In this document: positions 34,412 to 47,340 of the stretch, one piece after another | Layout: each line of letters starts with the position of its first letter | Numbering within the stretch: the stretch's first letter is position 1 | Assembly (NCBI RefSeq): GCF_000687475.1 | Contig: NC_057316.1 | Coordinates: 930,001-994,000, forward strand | DNA: 64,000 nucleotides | Source: Ustilaginoidea virens | Taxonomy: Eukaryota; Ascomycota; Sordariomycetes; Hypocreales; Clavicipitaceae | Direction of reading: 5' to 3' | Translations under genes and position numbers: made by a program | Notes under the pieces: model-generated | The model's input: only the letters and a program-made list of their open reading frames with translations | Database searches by the model: none | What the model was told of the DNA's origin: nothing

Positions 34412-36955
34412 ATAGAGGCACCACTACCGGAAAAGCTTAACCCTTTCGCTAAGATCATCACAAAAGACTAGATCGATTCGATAGACTAAGTTAACCCTAT
34501 AAATGCTACAGACGAATAGTTACACAATCGTATCGCCTACCTCATCAATAGTTACACAACAGGCGATAAGAAGGATGACGATCTATAGGAATAATTCCGT
34601 AAGGATTGTGATAAGTAGACCGAAGAGCTATTCAGCCGTATCAACAAACGGCTCCTACAGGAATTCCGAACAACCCTATAGGAACGTGGGGTGTATATTA
34701 GAAGCACAGGATCATCAACAATTAGGACCCTTCTCCATTACATACAACAAGAGCACATACCTAAATAGCCTCAAGAAGAAATAGACCTCTAACTTGCACG
34801 CAAGACCTTTATATCCCAGTTAAACCCAGATAGGGAACAATCAGTCCCTACTGCCTACACCGAATGGGAGATGCAAATAAACCAGGATGCCCCCTCTATT
34901 ATAAGCTCAAGGAATTCACTTCCTGCCACAATTATTCGAATACCCTTACAGATACCGTTATAAATACCCTTATAAATACCCTCGCGATTACCCTCGCGAA
35001 GACCTTCACAAGCCCCTTCGACCCCCAGGGACTTTACAACACTAACGGCATAACAACCCCTTATCCCTCCATCTACGTTAAAGAAGGCCCCTATTCCTAC
35101 CGAAGAAGAAAGGGGCCGGCCGCTATAACAGAAAGGGAAAGCGCCTATTTACAACAGGCCGCTATTTAAGACAGGGGAAAGCTCCCGACAGCAATAACAG
35201 CACATAACGGACGATAACTATAGCCCGACCGACTAAATACTATACCCTAGGGGTTATACCCCTAGCCGAGCTAGCCGAGGCGGCTATCCCAATGCCCCTC
35301 GGAATCATAATATGCCCACAAGGACCAAAGGTCAGATTATAGGCCCCGATAATATGCTTTAATCAATAGAGAGCGCCAACGGCAACACCCTCGAAGTTGC
35401 TAGCGATACCCTCCAAGCCACCAATATCAATATTCCCCGATATGCCATTACTAGCGGCATAGGGCAAGCCCCTAATATTAATAAAACAGCTGCCCCTAAT
35501 ACCAGATATCACGAATCATAGTATCGCAGCCACAACCCACAGGCACAAATGCCTCAACCACCGGCTCAAATGCCTACAATACCAAAGATAGGCACGGCAC
35601 CGGACCCCTCCCGGCACTATCGGCCTACCTAGGCCGATAAACGGACCGTCTTAATGGGAAGACCGGTAAACCTAGACCGACCCGGGTTATAGGATAACCC
35701 AGCCAGAGATCCCGCCAGCCTACCGTAAGGCTACCGATAAGCCGTTCCAAAATACCCTCCGGAATACCATTAAAAAGATCATACCCGAAGAGCCTACACA
35801 GAGGCCGGGTTTAACGATATTTCGAAGAAGATATCTAACCTCTTATACAGCTATCGTACAGAGGATAGATATAGCGGCAAAATAGATAACTTCCTTATAC
35901 TAAAGGTAGTATCCTTTAAGAGTAAGTGCCGCCTTCTAAGATTGCCCGATTATATACTTATAAGAGCCTTTTAAATTATACTAATCGGCGATGCTAAGAC
36001 GTATTACTTTAATAATATCGAACGCATTTATAATACCCTCACTTTTGACGATATAGTCCGCAAAGTCAAAAGCCATTTCGAGAATAAGAGCATAAAGCAA
36101 TTCTATTTGCACCATTAGAATAGAATAATACTCTAATTAACTATCGCGAAATATCCCAATAAATTAAAACTAGAATGCCTTAATATCCTACTAGAGGAAC
36201 TTTAGTGCTTATATCGTAGTCTTTTTCCCCCTTTTATAGCTAATATAAAGCTTTATCGGTAAATGCTTAACACTATAAGGGATACCCCTAAGTATAGCCA
36301 AGCCTTATATCGTTATGCCCCTATATTCGAAGGCCTTGCTACTAACCTATGGTAATCCCTTTCTATTTATAAGACTACCCATATGACTCAATAGCATTAT
36401 TTCCTTCAATAGCAGCCTTAATAACATTAGGATATCGAAGATATTGATAGTAATATAGCGTTATTTACAGATCGTAGATATAGCTAATCTCATAACTGGT
36501 ATTAATGCCCCTAACGATATAGACCCCCTTAACGGCAATAATAGAATCGCGCCTTTCTAGCTAGGCCTTATTAAAGAAGATGCTTCATTTATAATAAATT
36601 AAGATATTAGTTATCCAACTATACTAATAAAGAGCAATAAGAATCAAAGGCATAATAGCTGAAGAACCGTTCCAACCGTACCGCCCTTAATGATAAAAAA
36701 TTCTATATTTTCCTATAGGAATACGAAGGGACTACCGACTAAGCCCTTAAAGATACCGATTTTAATGATATCGTTAAAGATATTGAAGTCATAATGGCAG
36801 GGGTCACATATTGGGATACAGAAGACGCTATCGCACTATAAATTATAGCCACTTAGTATTTCTAAGCCCCCCTACAAATAGAGGCATCACTAATTAAGAT
36901 ATTATAAGCCTTACAAGATGAATCATACCGATATACCTTCCTATAAATTAACCCC
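34412..36955 (+). pseudogene. A3 gag
   Basis: The frame opens at ATA (34412-34414), most likely a RIP-converted ATG, then EAPLPEKLNPFAKIITKD, LHNRIAYLINSYTTGDKKD and GVYIRSTGSSTIRTLLHY. It stays fairly open to about 35000. The capsid-like block at about 35820-36340 includes FKSKCRLLRLPD and FDDIVRKVKSHFENK. Scattered TAG/TAA stops. Confidence 0.8.
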
Positions 36956-36961
36956 TTCTAA

Positions 36962-37315
36962 ATGCCCTTACCTAACTGTAATTCTGCCTTTCTAGAAGAA
37001 GAATGGTACGGTAACCACACCTTCCGCGGAATCCTACTGGATACCAGCGCTTCTAGCTTATTAATAGCAGGCCTAGGTCAAGTAAAGGCCCTAATAAGAT
37101 TAATAAAGACCCTAACTATCGAGACGACTAATAAAAAGCATACGGTAAACTTTAGCACTAGCTCTGCCATATCTTCCAGCATACTAAATATCCCTATAAT
37201 ATTTAGGAACATCCCCTTCCACGTCCTTAATAGCGGCACCCCTTTCCTTTATTCTATTATAGATATAGATAGGATAGGCGTAAAGCTTAATAATATTAAC
37301 AACCTGTTAATCTAA
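36962..37315 (+). pseudogene. A3 aspartic protease domain
   Basis: Open for 117 codons, MPLPNCNSAFLEEEW to NNINNLLI. Active site LLDTSAS: Gly of DTG is Ser. It is part of the longer polyprotein, so the ATG here is probably internal. Inactive by the missing Gly, though the frame is unbroken. Confidence 0.82.
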
Positions 37316-37369
37316 GGGGATATTAAGGTTCTAATTATTAGGAAATAGGGACATCTATAGTAGACTCTC

Positions 37370-38440
37370 AATGCTATAGATACTACAGCCTTCTATCTAT
37401 CGTCACAGGAAATCTATTAGCTATATTATCGATTTGGGCACCCCTCTATCAATAGGCTCTCCAAATTGCTTTAACGGGCTGGTTATAATAATATTAACCG
37501 CAATATTATCGAGAGCATCACCCATATATGCCATCAATACCAGATAAACGCAAAGGCACCTAACCGGTTTAAATTTACCCTTAAGGATGACAATACTAGC
37601 CAATTCAACTACGAAATTATTATTAATATCCTTCACATTAACAATCGGCCGGTATTATATATCGTAGATACTACAATAAGCTTCTAGGCAGCTAGGTTCC
37701 TCGATCTATAAAGATAGAAGGCCTAAGACGTCTGGAATACCCTTAAGGAATGCTAGATCGATACTTACCTTAGCCCGCTGGATTAGATAGTTTATGATAC
37801 TAGACCTAACTTTGCCTCTACTGAATTCCGTTATAATGCCCGGCTTTTCTCTATTAATGTGGATGAAATACCCATCGAAGCCTACCACAGTATTAGTAAA
37901 GTCGAGAGATACTATACCCCATTACGTAAAGCCTATACTATTGTCAATAAAGAAGTAGGCGACCTATTAATAAGGGAATAGAAACTATAGCTAGCTATTA
38001 AAGCCGTTAATAATTCTGCTGGGCCTAACGGCCTTATACCTACGTTACTAGTCTTTAGAGTATATCCCCGACTTATAGATGACTCACCCCCTAGCCTATT
38101 AGTATTATAATGTGCCTTAATATTATAAAAGGCTACTAATAAAGCTAGGAAATGCCTCACTAAGCGATAGGTTTGCGATACCTTTGCCTAACGGAATGGC
38201 CTAAATATATAGCCTATCTACCGACTACCCCTATAGTCCGATGTATGGGTATAGAGAGAAAAGGGTAGATAGTACGGGCTATACCGGCTAATCAGCCTCG
38301 AAGGTGAGACCTATATCATATAGATGCTATATAGCCCGGTCAAATTCCAGTTAACGGTCGTTAAGCCTTATAACCACGACCTTAATAGCGATCCCGCTAC
38401 TAATAATCCCGAAGATATCGTCTATACTAAAGGACCGGCC
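37370..38440 (+). pseudogene. A3 integrase
   Basis: HHCC region near 37430-37560, VYDTRPNFAS with the second catalytic Asp kept (37796-37798), then SISKVERYY. The C-terminal SDVWV-REKR block is near 38240. The + frame continues into a Pro/Ala linker (38324-38527). Confidence 0.82.
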
Positions 38441-38499
38441 TGCCCCGGCAGACTAAAGGTCAGGATACTAGCTACAGCCCTACCGCCAGCACGTATAAT

Positions 38500-39690
38500 A
38501 TCCGACATTATAATCAATAAGGACTAAGAAGAGGCTCTTATTAATACTATCGCTTCTAATACCGTTATTGACGCCTTTTTCCTAACCGCTAAAAAGCAAG
38601 CCGACCTGTAGCTTACTAGCTAATTACGCTAGGAAGGCAAGATTACGACCCCTAGAGACCCTTTTAAGCAGTCAGACCATATAGAGATTAAAGCATTATA
38701 AGCCTGTAATATATTCTGATTTATTACCTTTAATATCGGTCAATATAGAGCCTAACGCCTATTTAACTCACGTATAATATAAGAAATCAAGGGCAAAGGT
38801 ATAGATATACCGTACGAGAAGTCTAGGCTTATTATTCAAGGATATAGTAATAATAAAAAGCGATTGATATTAACTCAGTCCCCTATAATCCAACGGGCTA
38901 GTTAACGGTTACTTATATCAATAGCCCCTTCATTGTAACGCTCCTATAGCCTATTTCTTTAGATACAGGATATCACGCAGGCTTATATGCAATCTTCTAT
39001 AACCCTCAATCGTTTAATTATCGCCAAGCTACCTAAGTAAATAGCGCATTAATACCCCGATAATACGATCATAGAAGTGGTAAAGCCACTATACGGAATA
39101 GCTAAGGCAGGCACCCACTAGTAGGCAACATACTTCCGGCACTATCGCGAGAAGTTAGGCATAACTATATCAACCTATAACCCCTATTTGCTAATATCCG
39201 CCGGTAATAACGATACTAACCGCACTAGCAATACTAACCGTACTGACGTTCCTGACCGCGATACTACCATATGCTTCGGTATCGTAGGTATATAGACTAA
39301 CGATACCTTTAGCCTAAGTAATAATACCTTCTTCTAACGGGAAGAATTAGAGCTTACTAAGGCAGGCTTTAATGCCAAGCCTAAGACGAGGCTATTACCA
39401 ACCGTACCCCTAATATTCAACGGATATATGCTAACGGTTACTACCGACGGCATAATAACGTTATACCAGAAAGGTCAAAGCATAAAGATCACGACCATCG
39501 ACAAGAATACGCCTACAGCCCAGCATAATTATATCGAGTAACGCGCTCGCGGTACTTATATGGCTACGGTCTGCTAGCCCGAGGCATCTTTTGACCTATC
39601 TATCGCAGCACAATACTAGCAACCTAACCCTAAAGATATCGCAAGGTTGAATAAGCGCCTTTAATAGCAGCTCAATAACCAGGATCGCGG
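38500..39690 (+). pseudogene. A3 reverse transcriptase
   Basis: Uninterrupted copy of the RT split in A1 and A2: FFLTAKKQADL, FNIGQYRA, VVKPLYGIAKAGTH, INPYLLISAGNND, and ELELTKAGFNAKPKTRL. The catalytic MQTDDT reads I-stop-TNDT. Confidence 0.85.
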
Positions 39691-39706
39691 CCTACAGTAC
39701 ATCAAT

Positions 39707-40105
39707 TTGGCCCTTAATACAGCTAAAATCTTTATATTTATTGACGGATCTTTTGCCAATAATAAAGATTTAAGCTCCCAGATTAGTTACGTAATTATGC
39801 TAGGGAATAAGGTAGATACTGCGAATAACGCCTTCCAGCTGACCGGTAACATTATTACTTACAGCTCTACAAAGAGCAAGCGGATAACGCATAGCGCACT
39901 CGCTTTAGAGCTATATAGCATAGTGCAAGGGGTCGATATCGTATATGCGATAGGCATAACCCTTAATATAATTACCAGCAGGCTGGGATTGCCAAAAATC
40001 CCCACAGTTATATATACGGATTCGTTTTCGCTATACGAATGCCTAGTCAAGCTAGGCATTACTAAGGAAAAGAGGCTCATAATAGATATTATAGCCTTGC
40101 AATAG
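39707..40105 (+). pseudogene. A3 RNase H, 132-codon open frame
   Basis: IFIFIDGSFANNKDLSSQIS keeps the first catalytic Asp. It continues KSKRITHSALALELYSIV and GLPKIPTVIYTDSFSLYE, with a TAG at a Gln codon ending the frame after IIALQ. Continues beyond as SYERREIYEIR and IDNLANAITKGTPNK-like residues. The best preserved enzyme domain of family A here. Confidence 0.87.
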
Positions 40106-40229
40106 TCATACGAGCGCCGGGAAATCTATGAGATTCGCTAGATCAACGGGAATGATAACCTCGCCAATGCAATAACCAAAGGAACGCCAAATAAAACCCT
40201 TAAGACCTTCGTCGACCAAAATAGGGCTG

Positions 40230-40552
40230 TTATACGTATAGAAGGGTGGGTAAAGAGGCCGGTCAATATCTGACTGCGTTTAGAAGGTATTAGTGATGTC
40301 ATGGGTGGCAAGTGTGTGGATTTTCCTATATTTAATATTGTGTGCAATGCTGCCCCTTTTCTGCCCCTTTGTTTTGGCTGCGATATTTAATATACCGGCT
40401 GTACGGTATGAGCCTGTATAAGCCGGCCGCGCGGCGCGACGGCGTTATCGGCGGCATAACCTGCCGAGACCGCGCCGCACTTTTCTTTCTATATATACGC
40501 CTTACATCCTAGTAATTCCGATATTTGCTTCTATAAAAAGAGAAGCTGCTAG
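40230..40552 (+). other. A3 3' untranslated region
   Basis: GCCGGCCGCGCGGCGCGACGG CpG-rich block near 40423, polypurine run AAAAAGAGAAGC just before the LTR, and the same LTR-boundary inverted repeat as other A copies. Confidence 0.65.
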
Positions 40553-40893
40553 TATCGGAATCGCTGTCGCAAGGTGCCCAATTGGGCATATTGCGACGGA
40601 TATACCGCGCATACCCGATGCGCATAATGTGGCCACTTTAGCCCCTTTTGCCCCTTTACCCCTGAGCCCGGTAGGGCACGCGGGCAGTCCGGCCCGACCG
40701 CGCCGAAGCACGTGATTACGGCACGCACAAAAAGGCCATATCGTATAATTACTCTTTTGCTTCCTTTCTTTCCTCTTAGTTAATTAGTTATAATCAAAGA
40801 AGTAATTATACCTTTGACCGGTGACCTCACGGTACTTGATACCACGCGCGCAACCTTACGTACAACTGGGTACCCCTTGATGTAACACCAACA
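40553..40893 (+). repeat. A3 3' LTR (341 bp)
   Basis: Same length as 33462-33802. Differences are TpA-producing (TATCGGAATC for TGTCGGAATC, TGTAACACC for TGTGACACC). Confidence 0.93.
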
Positions 40894-41400
40894 ATGACCC
40901 CTATTTGCTGATATATACTGGCACTGACCGCACTAGCGATACTAATTATGCTAATATTCCTAACTATATTAGCGATACTAGCATATGCTTTGGTATTATA
41001 GGTATACAGACTGATGATACCCTCGGCCTAAGTGATAATGCCTTCTTCTAATAGGAAGAATTAGAGCTTACTAAGGCAGGCTTTAACGCTAAGCCTAAGA
41101 TAAGGCTATCGCCAACTATGCCCCTAATATTTAATAGATATATATTAACAGCCAATAGTAACGGTATAACCTTATGCTAAAAAGGTTAAAGTAAGAAGAT
41201 CACAACCATCAATAAGAATACGCCTACAGCCCAGCGTAATTATATCGAATAACGCACTTATAGCGCTTATATAGCTATAGTCTACTAGCCTGAGGCCTCC
41301 TTTGACCTATCTATCGCAGTATAATACCAGCAACCTGACCCTAAAGATATCGCGAGGTTAAATAAGCGCCTTTAATAGCAGCGCGATAACCAGGATTATA
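40894..41400 (+). pseudogene. A2 reverse transcriptase, 3' part
   Basis: Starts at the second ATGAC (40894-40898) and reads DPYLLIYTGTDRTSDT, then GIIGIQTDDTLGL. The catalytic Asp pair is intact in this copy. Ends in QQPDPKDIARLNKRL. Confidence 0.83.
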
Positions 41401-41950
41401 GCTTACAGTATATCAATCTGGCCCTTACTATAGCCAAACTCTTTGTATTTATTAACGGATCCTTTGCTAATAATAAAGATTTAAGCTCCTAGATTGGTTA
41501 CGTAATTATGCTAGGGAACGAGGTAGATATAGCGGATAATGCCTTCAACCTAATAGGTAATATCATTACTTACAGCTCTATAAAGAGTAAGCATATAATA
41601 CGCAGCGTACTCGCTTCGGAGCTATATAATATAGTATAAGGGGTCGATATTATATATGCGATAGGTACGACCCTTAATATAATTACTAGCAGGCTAGGAC
41701 TACTAAAGATTCCTATAGTAGTATATATAGATTCTTTTTCGTTATACGAATGCCTTATTAAGCTAGGCACTACAAAAGAGAAGAGGCTTATAATAGATAT
41801 TATGGCCTTACGATAGTCATATAAGCGCCGGGAAATCTATAAGATTCGCTAGATTAATAGGAATAATAACCTTACTGATGTAATAACTAAGGGAACGCCG
41901 AATAAAGCCCTTAAGACCTTTGTCGACCGTAATTAGGCTATTATATATAT
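41401..41950 (+). pseudogene. A2 RNase H
   Basis: AKLFVFINGSFANNKDL (Asp to Asn), LGNEVDIADNAFNL, GTTKEKRLIIDIMAL. TAA/TAG at several Gln codons. Confidence 0.8.
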
Positions 41951-41979
41951 TAAAGGGTGGGTAAAGAGGCCGGTCAATA

Positions 41980-42266
41980 TCTGACTGCGTTTAGAAGGTA
42001 TTAGTGATATTATAGGTGGCAAGTGTATGGATTTTCCTATATTCAATATTGTATTATTTTACTGCGTTTACTACTGCCCCTTTTTGCCCCTTTATTTTAG
42101 CTGCGATATTTAACATACCGACTATACAGTATAATGCCGGCCGCGCGGCGCAATAACGTTATTGCCGGCATAACCTGCCGAGACCGCGCCGCACTTTTCT
42201 TTCTATATGTGCGCCTTATATCCTAGCGATTCTAATATTTGCTTCTATAAAGAGAGAAGCTGCTAG
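41980..42266 (+). other. A2 3' untranslated region
   Basis: Same elements as A1: CpG-rich block near 42137, polypurine AAAGAGAGAAGC before the LTR. Confidence 0.65.
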
Positions 42267-42616
42267 TATTGGAATTGCTATCGCAAGGTGCCTAATTGGG
42301 CACTAATTGGGCATATTGCGATGGATATACCGCGTACACCCGATGCGCACGATGTGGCTACTTTAGCCCCTTTTGCCCCTTTACCCCTAAGCCCGGTAGG
42401 GCACGCGGGCAGCCCGGCCCGACTGCGCCGATGCACGTAATAGCGGCACGCACAAAAAGGCCATATCGTGTAATTACCCTCTTTTGCTTCCTTTCTTTCC
42501 TTTTAGATAGTCAGTCATTAGTAAAGTCAATAAATCCTTTACTTAGTGACCTCACAGTATATAATACCACGCGCGCAACCCTACGTACAACTGGGTATCC
42601 CGAGTTTATATCAATA
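42267..42616 (+). repeat. A2 3' LTR (350 bp)
   Basis: TATTGGAATTGC start (two RIP changes in the terminal ten bases) and TATCAATA end. It is followed without a gap by LTR interior sequence of the A3 type (CGCGCCGATGCACGTGAC). Confidence 0.9.
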
Positions 42617-42809
42617 CGCGCCGATGCACGTGACTACGGCACGCACAAAAAGGCTATATCGTATAATTACTCTTTTACTTCCTTTCTTTCCTCTTAGTTA
42701 GTTAGTTATAATTAAAGAAGTAATCATACCTTTGACCGGTGACCTCATAGTACTTAATACCACGCGCGCGACCCTACGTATAACTGGGTACCCCGAGTTT
42801 ATATTAATA
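42617..42809 (+). repeat. A4 5' LTR, 5'-truncated and chimeric (193 bp)
   Basis: Begins in the interior of an LTR. The body (GATGCACGTGACTACGGC, AGTTATAATTAAAGAAG) is of the A3 type, but the end GAGTTTATATTAATA is of the A1 type, so it looks recombinant. The first ~150 bases are missing. Confidence 0.82.
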
Positions 42810-43240
42810 CTAATCAGTGGTGATAACCACCACTCACAGGATAATTACATCCTGTAAAGAACGGTATATTACAGATCAGTAAGATTACTCTCAAAGAGAC
42901 GATTTCCGTTATAAATCGTACTAATTAGGAAGGCAGATAACCCATTCTATTAAACGGTTATACTGCCAACTAATTGGAAGAACGATGTAGACCTCTTCCA
43001 CCTTTATCTATTACGAAGGAAGAAAACATACTAACTATTACGATCTTTAAAGATACCCTTAGTATATATAGAAGGCGGCTGACCTATTCCGTTGAATGGT
43101 CACCTACTTACTATAGGAGGCAAATAACCTATTCCGTTAAACGGTTATCTTGCTAATTAACCCCTTCTTTTCTTTCCTTTACCTTTACCGGTAAAGGCCG
43201 ATCTTGCACTCCTTGCAACACACCCCCCCTTCTCTCAACA
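42810..43240 (+). other. A4 leader with the clearest A-type hairpin
   Basis: AGTGGTG (42816-42822) and CACCACT (42828-42834) form a perfect 7-bp stem with a 5-base loop directly after the LTR. A short C run (7) lies at 43223-43229. Direct repeats of a CCTATTCCGTTAAACGGTTA-like unit occur at 42938-43150. Confidence 0.65.
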
Positions 43241-43249
43241 CCATAGCAC

Positions 43250-45700
43250 GATTACGATCATCAATATTACAACCGGCACTACCTAAAAAGCTACAACGAT
43301 TTGCCCTCTTACTCGATGACAATTAGGCCACTGCGATAGAGCTAATTACCCCTAATGCCACCACTGGGGCATTACACAACCGCCTGGCCTTCTTGATCTA
43401 CACCTATAAGAAGGATTATATAATTAACGATAACCTATAGGAACTGTTTCACAAAGACTATAGTGAATAGAATAAACAGCTATTCAACCGCGTTAACCCT
43501 CCATTCCTACGCGAATTCCGCATATACTTACGAGATCACGGCGTATATATCGGAGTATCAGGCTCTATTATAATACCTACCTTAATGGAATGCCTTTAAT
43601 AACAATAGAACCCTGAATGGCCTTAAGAAGAGATTGAACGTCAATTAGGCCGTAAAATGTTCCGGTCACGACTCAACCCTTATAGGGAAGCATTAGTACC
43701 TATCGGCAATTTCGACCAAGAAGTCACAAGCTTACGGAATTCATCACGAGCACCTACAATAATCATAAGAATATTATCACGAAGACCCTCACAAGCCTTA
43801 ATAACAAGGGACTTCACAACACCAAGGGTGGCACGATTACAGTCATAATAACCTATTATCCCCCCTTCTACATCGAAGAAGCCTTACGCCCCTATTAAAG
43901 AAGAAAGGGGCCGGTCCTAACAACCAAAAGGGAAGACGCCTATTTACAATAGACCGCTATTCGAAACAGGGGAAAGCTCCCGGCACCATCAACAATAATA
44001 TACAACGGCCGACGAAGACTATAGCCCGACCGACCAAATATTACACCCTAGGGGTTATACCCCTAGCCGGGCTAGCCGAGGCGGCTATTCTAATGCCCCT
44101 CGAGGTTATAGCATACCCAACAGAGCTCGGGTTACAGGCCCCGATGATATGCTTCCTTTAATAGAGGACCCCGAGGATTATACACTCTAAGCCAATGCCG
44201 CCCCTGATACCAGATATTACGAATCGCGGTATCGCGGCCCATAGGCTTAAATGCCTCAACTACCGGCTCTAACGCCTCATCCGACAATACTAAGAATAGG
44301 CATGGCACCTGGCCCTTCCCGCCAATATCGGCCTACTTAGGCCGATGAACAGACCGTCTTAACGGGAGGACCGGTAAACCCGGCCCGACCCGGGTTATAG
44401 AATAACCCCGCTAGAGATCCCGCCAGCCTACCGTAAGGCTACCGATAAGCTGTTCTGGAATACCCTCCGGAAGATTATACCCGGAAAGCCTACGCAGAGG
44501 CCGGGTTTGACCAAAAAGATCATTTCCGAACCGGGTTTAATAATGTGTCTAAGAAGATATCCGACCTCTTACGCAGCTATCGTATAAAGGATAGATATAG
44601 CGGCAAAATAGATGATTTTATTATACTAAAAGTCATCTCTTTTAAGAGCAAATGCCGCCTATTAGGATTGCCCGACTATATATTCGCTAGAGCTTTTTAA
44701 ATTATACTAATCGGCGATGCTAAGACCTATTATTTTGATAATATTAAACGCATTCGCGATACCCTTACTTTTAACGATATAGTCTGCAAAGTTAAGAGCT
44801 ATTTCGAAAATAAGAGCACGGAGTAATTCTATTTGCACTATTGGAACAGAACAACACTCTAATCAACTATCGCGAAATATCCCGATAAATTAAAGCTAGA
44901 ATACCTTAATATCCTATTAGAAGAACTTTAACGCCTATATTGTGGTCTTTTTCCCCCCTTTATAGCTGATATAGAGCTTTATCGATAAGTCCTTAACGCT
45001 GTAAGGGATACCCCTGAGTATAGCCAGGCGCTATATCGATATGCCCCTATATTCGAAGGCCTCGCCGCTAACCTACAGCGATTACTTTCTATCTACAAGA
45101 CTACCCATATGACTTAATAGCATTAATTCCTTCAACAACAGCAGTATCAACAATAATAGGATATTAAAGATATTAATGATAATATGGCGTTATTCATAGA
45201 TCGTAGATATGGTCAATCCCACAACCGGTATTAATACCCCTAACGATACGGACCCCCTTAACGCCACTTTAAACAGAATCGCACCTTTTCAGATAGGCCC
45301 CATTAAAGACGTTGTTTCGTTTGCAATAAAACAAGGTATTAGTTATCCAACCACTCTGCTAAAGAGCAATAAGAATTAAAGGACCGATAGATAAAGAACC
45401 GATCCTACCGCACTACCCCTAATAATAAGAAATTCCGTATTTTCTTATAGGAATATAAAGAGCCCGGGCCCTAAGGCCTTAAAGAAGAAGATATAGAGGC
45501 TAACCTTAACGATATTATTGGTAATATCGAAATAATGATAGCAGGGGATATATAATAGGATGCAGCGATTACTGCCATACCGCAAATCATAGCCATTTAG
45601 TATTTCTAAGCCCCTACGCAAGTAAAACCGTTATCATCTATTGAGATATTATAGGCCCTACAAGATGAATCATACCGACACGCCTTTTTATAAGTTGACC
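43250..45700 (+). pseudogene. A4 gag
   Basis: N-terminal half is relatively CpA-rich: NRLAFLIYTYKKDY and RVNPPFLREFRIYLRDHG (about 43380-43560). The capsid-like block is at about 44560-45110 (FNNVSKKISDLLRSYR). Many stops but fewer than A2. Confidence 0.78.
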
Positions 45701-45708
45701 CCTTCCGA

Positions 45709-46062
45709 ATGCCCTTACCGAACTATAATTCTGCCTTTCTAGAAGAAGAATACTATAGCGACTATACCTTCCGCGGAATCTTATTAGATACTAGCGCCTC
45801 CGGCCTATTAATAGTAGGCCTGGGTCAAACAAAGGCACTGATAAGATTAATGAAGACCCTAACTATCGAGATAATTAATAAAAAGCATACGGTGAACTTT
45901 AGCGCAGGCTCCGCCACCTCTTCCGGTATACTAAATATCCTAACGATATTCGGTAATATCCCCTTCTATATTCTTAATAGCGGTACCCCCTTCCTTTATT
46001 CTATTACGGATATAAATAGGATAGGCATAAAGCTTAATAATATTAACAACCTATTAATCTAA
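45709..46062 (+). pseudogene. A4 aspartic protease domain
   Basis: Open for 117 codons, MPLPNYNSAFLEEE to NNINNLLI. Active site LLDTSASG, Gly to Ser. Confidence 0.82.
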
Positions 46063-46109
46063 GGGGATACTAAGGTCCCTATTATTAGGAAATAGGGATA
46101 TCTATAGTG

Positions 46110-47130
46110 GACTCTTAATGCCACGGATACTATAGCCTTCTATCTATCGTCGTAGGAAATCCATTAGCTATATCGTCGATTTAGGCACCCCTCTATTAAT
46201 AGGCTTACCAAATTGCTTCAATAGGCTAGTTATAATAATATTAACCGCAATATCATCGAAAGTATCACCTATATATGCCATTAATGCCAGATAAACGCAA
46301 AGGCACCCAGCCGATTCAAATTCATATTAAAGGATAACCGCCAATTTAACTATAAGATAATTATAGATATCCTTTACATTGATAATCGGCCGGTATTACA
46401 CATTATAGATACCGCAATAAGCTTCTAGGCAGCTAGGTTCCTTAATCTATAAAGATAGAAGGCCCGAGACATTTAGAATGCCCTTAAGGAATGCTAGATT
46501 AATACTTACCTTAGCCCGCCGGATTAGATAGTTCACGATGCTAGACTTAACTTCGCCTCTGCCGAATTCCGCTATAATACCCGGCTTCTATCTATCAATA
46601 TAGATAAAATTCCTATAGAAGCCCATAATAGCATTAGCAAAGTCGAGAGATACCACGCCCCATTATGCCAAGCCTATACTATCATTAATAACAAAATAGG
46701 CGACCTAATAATAAAGGAATAGAAATTACAACTCGCTGTAAAAGCTATTAATAATTCCGCTAGACCTAACAGTCTAGTGCCTACATTACTAGTCTTTAGA
46801 GTATATCCTCGACTCATAGATGATTTACCCCCTAGCTTATTAGTATTATAATATGCCTTAACGTTACGAAAGGCCACTAATAAAGCTAGGAAATGCCTCG
46901 CCAAGCGCTAGGTTTATAATACCCTCGCCTAACGGAATAGCCTAGATATACAGCCTATCCACCGACTACCCCTATAATCCGATGTACGGGTATAGCGAGA
47001 GAAAGGTAGCTGGCACGGGCCATACCGGCTAATTAGCCTCGATAGTAAGACCTATATCGTATAAATGCCATATAGCCCGGTTAAGTTCCAGTCAACGGTC
47101 GTCAAGCCATATAACTATAACCCCAATAAT
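46110..47130 (+). pseudogene. A4 integrase
   Basis: The second catalytic Asp is kept (IVHDARLNFAS near 46540). HHCC region about 46190-46310. An 18-bp-scale deletion relative to A3 is visible near 46325-46350 (ILKDNRQFNYKIIIDIL). Confidence 0.78.
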
Positions 47131-47340
47131 ACCGAAGATATCGTCTATACCGAAGGCCCGGCCTGCCCCGGCAGGTTAGAAGTCAGGATACCAGCTGTAG
47201 CCGCACCTCTAGCCGCGATAATACCTACAGCCGAGATATTATCGACGATACCTACAGTCGCAATATATCTATCGCTAGCCACTAGCCCTAATCAAGTCGG
47301 GCCAGTATTACCATCACCACCGCTAGCACATATAATATCC
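47131..47340 (+). other. A4 integrase to RT linker with extra repeat units
   Basis: Part of an open frame (47065-47436). It has three successive TACAGCCGCGATA-like units (AAIIPTAEILSTIPTVAIY) where A1 and A2 have two. Confidence 0.55.

Larger units (their letters stand above)
33462..40893 (+). mobile_element. A3: complete element of a divergent family-A subfamily (7432 bp)
   Basis: Both LTRs are 341 bp and the unit is flanked by ATGAC. Its pol is closely related to A1, A2, A4 and A5, but the LTR ends CTTGATGTGACACCAACA instead of GAGTTTATATCAACA. Its leader is also different, pyrimidine-rich with CTTCCTTCCTT units instead of a C run. Large parts of gag and RNase H carry fewer stops than in A1, A2 and A5. 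Confidence 0.93.

Noticed and set aside
39859..40347. Minus-strand open frames antisense to family-A RNase H (also 27244, 41570, 48675, 60876)
   Set aside because: Same position and antisense to a clear RNase H in each copy.
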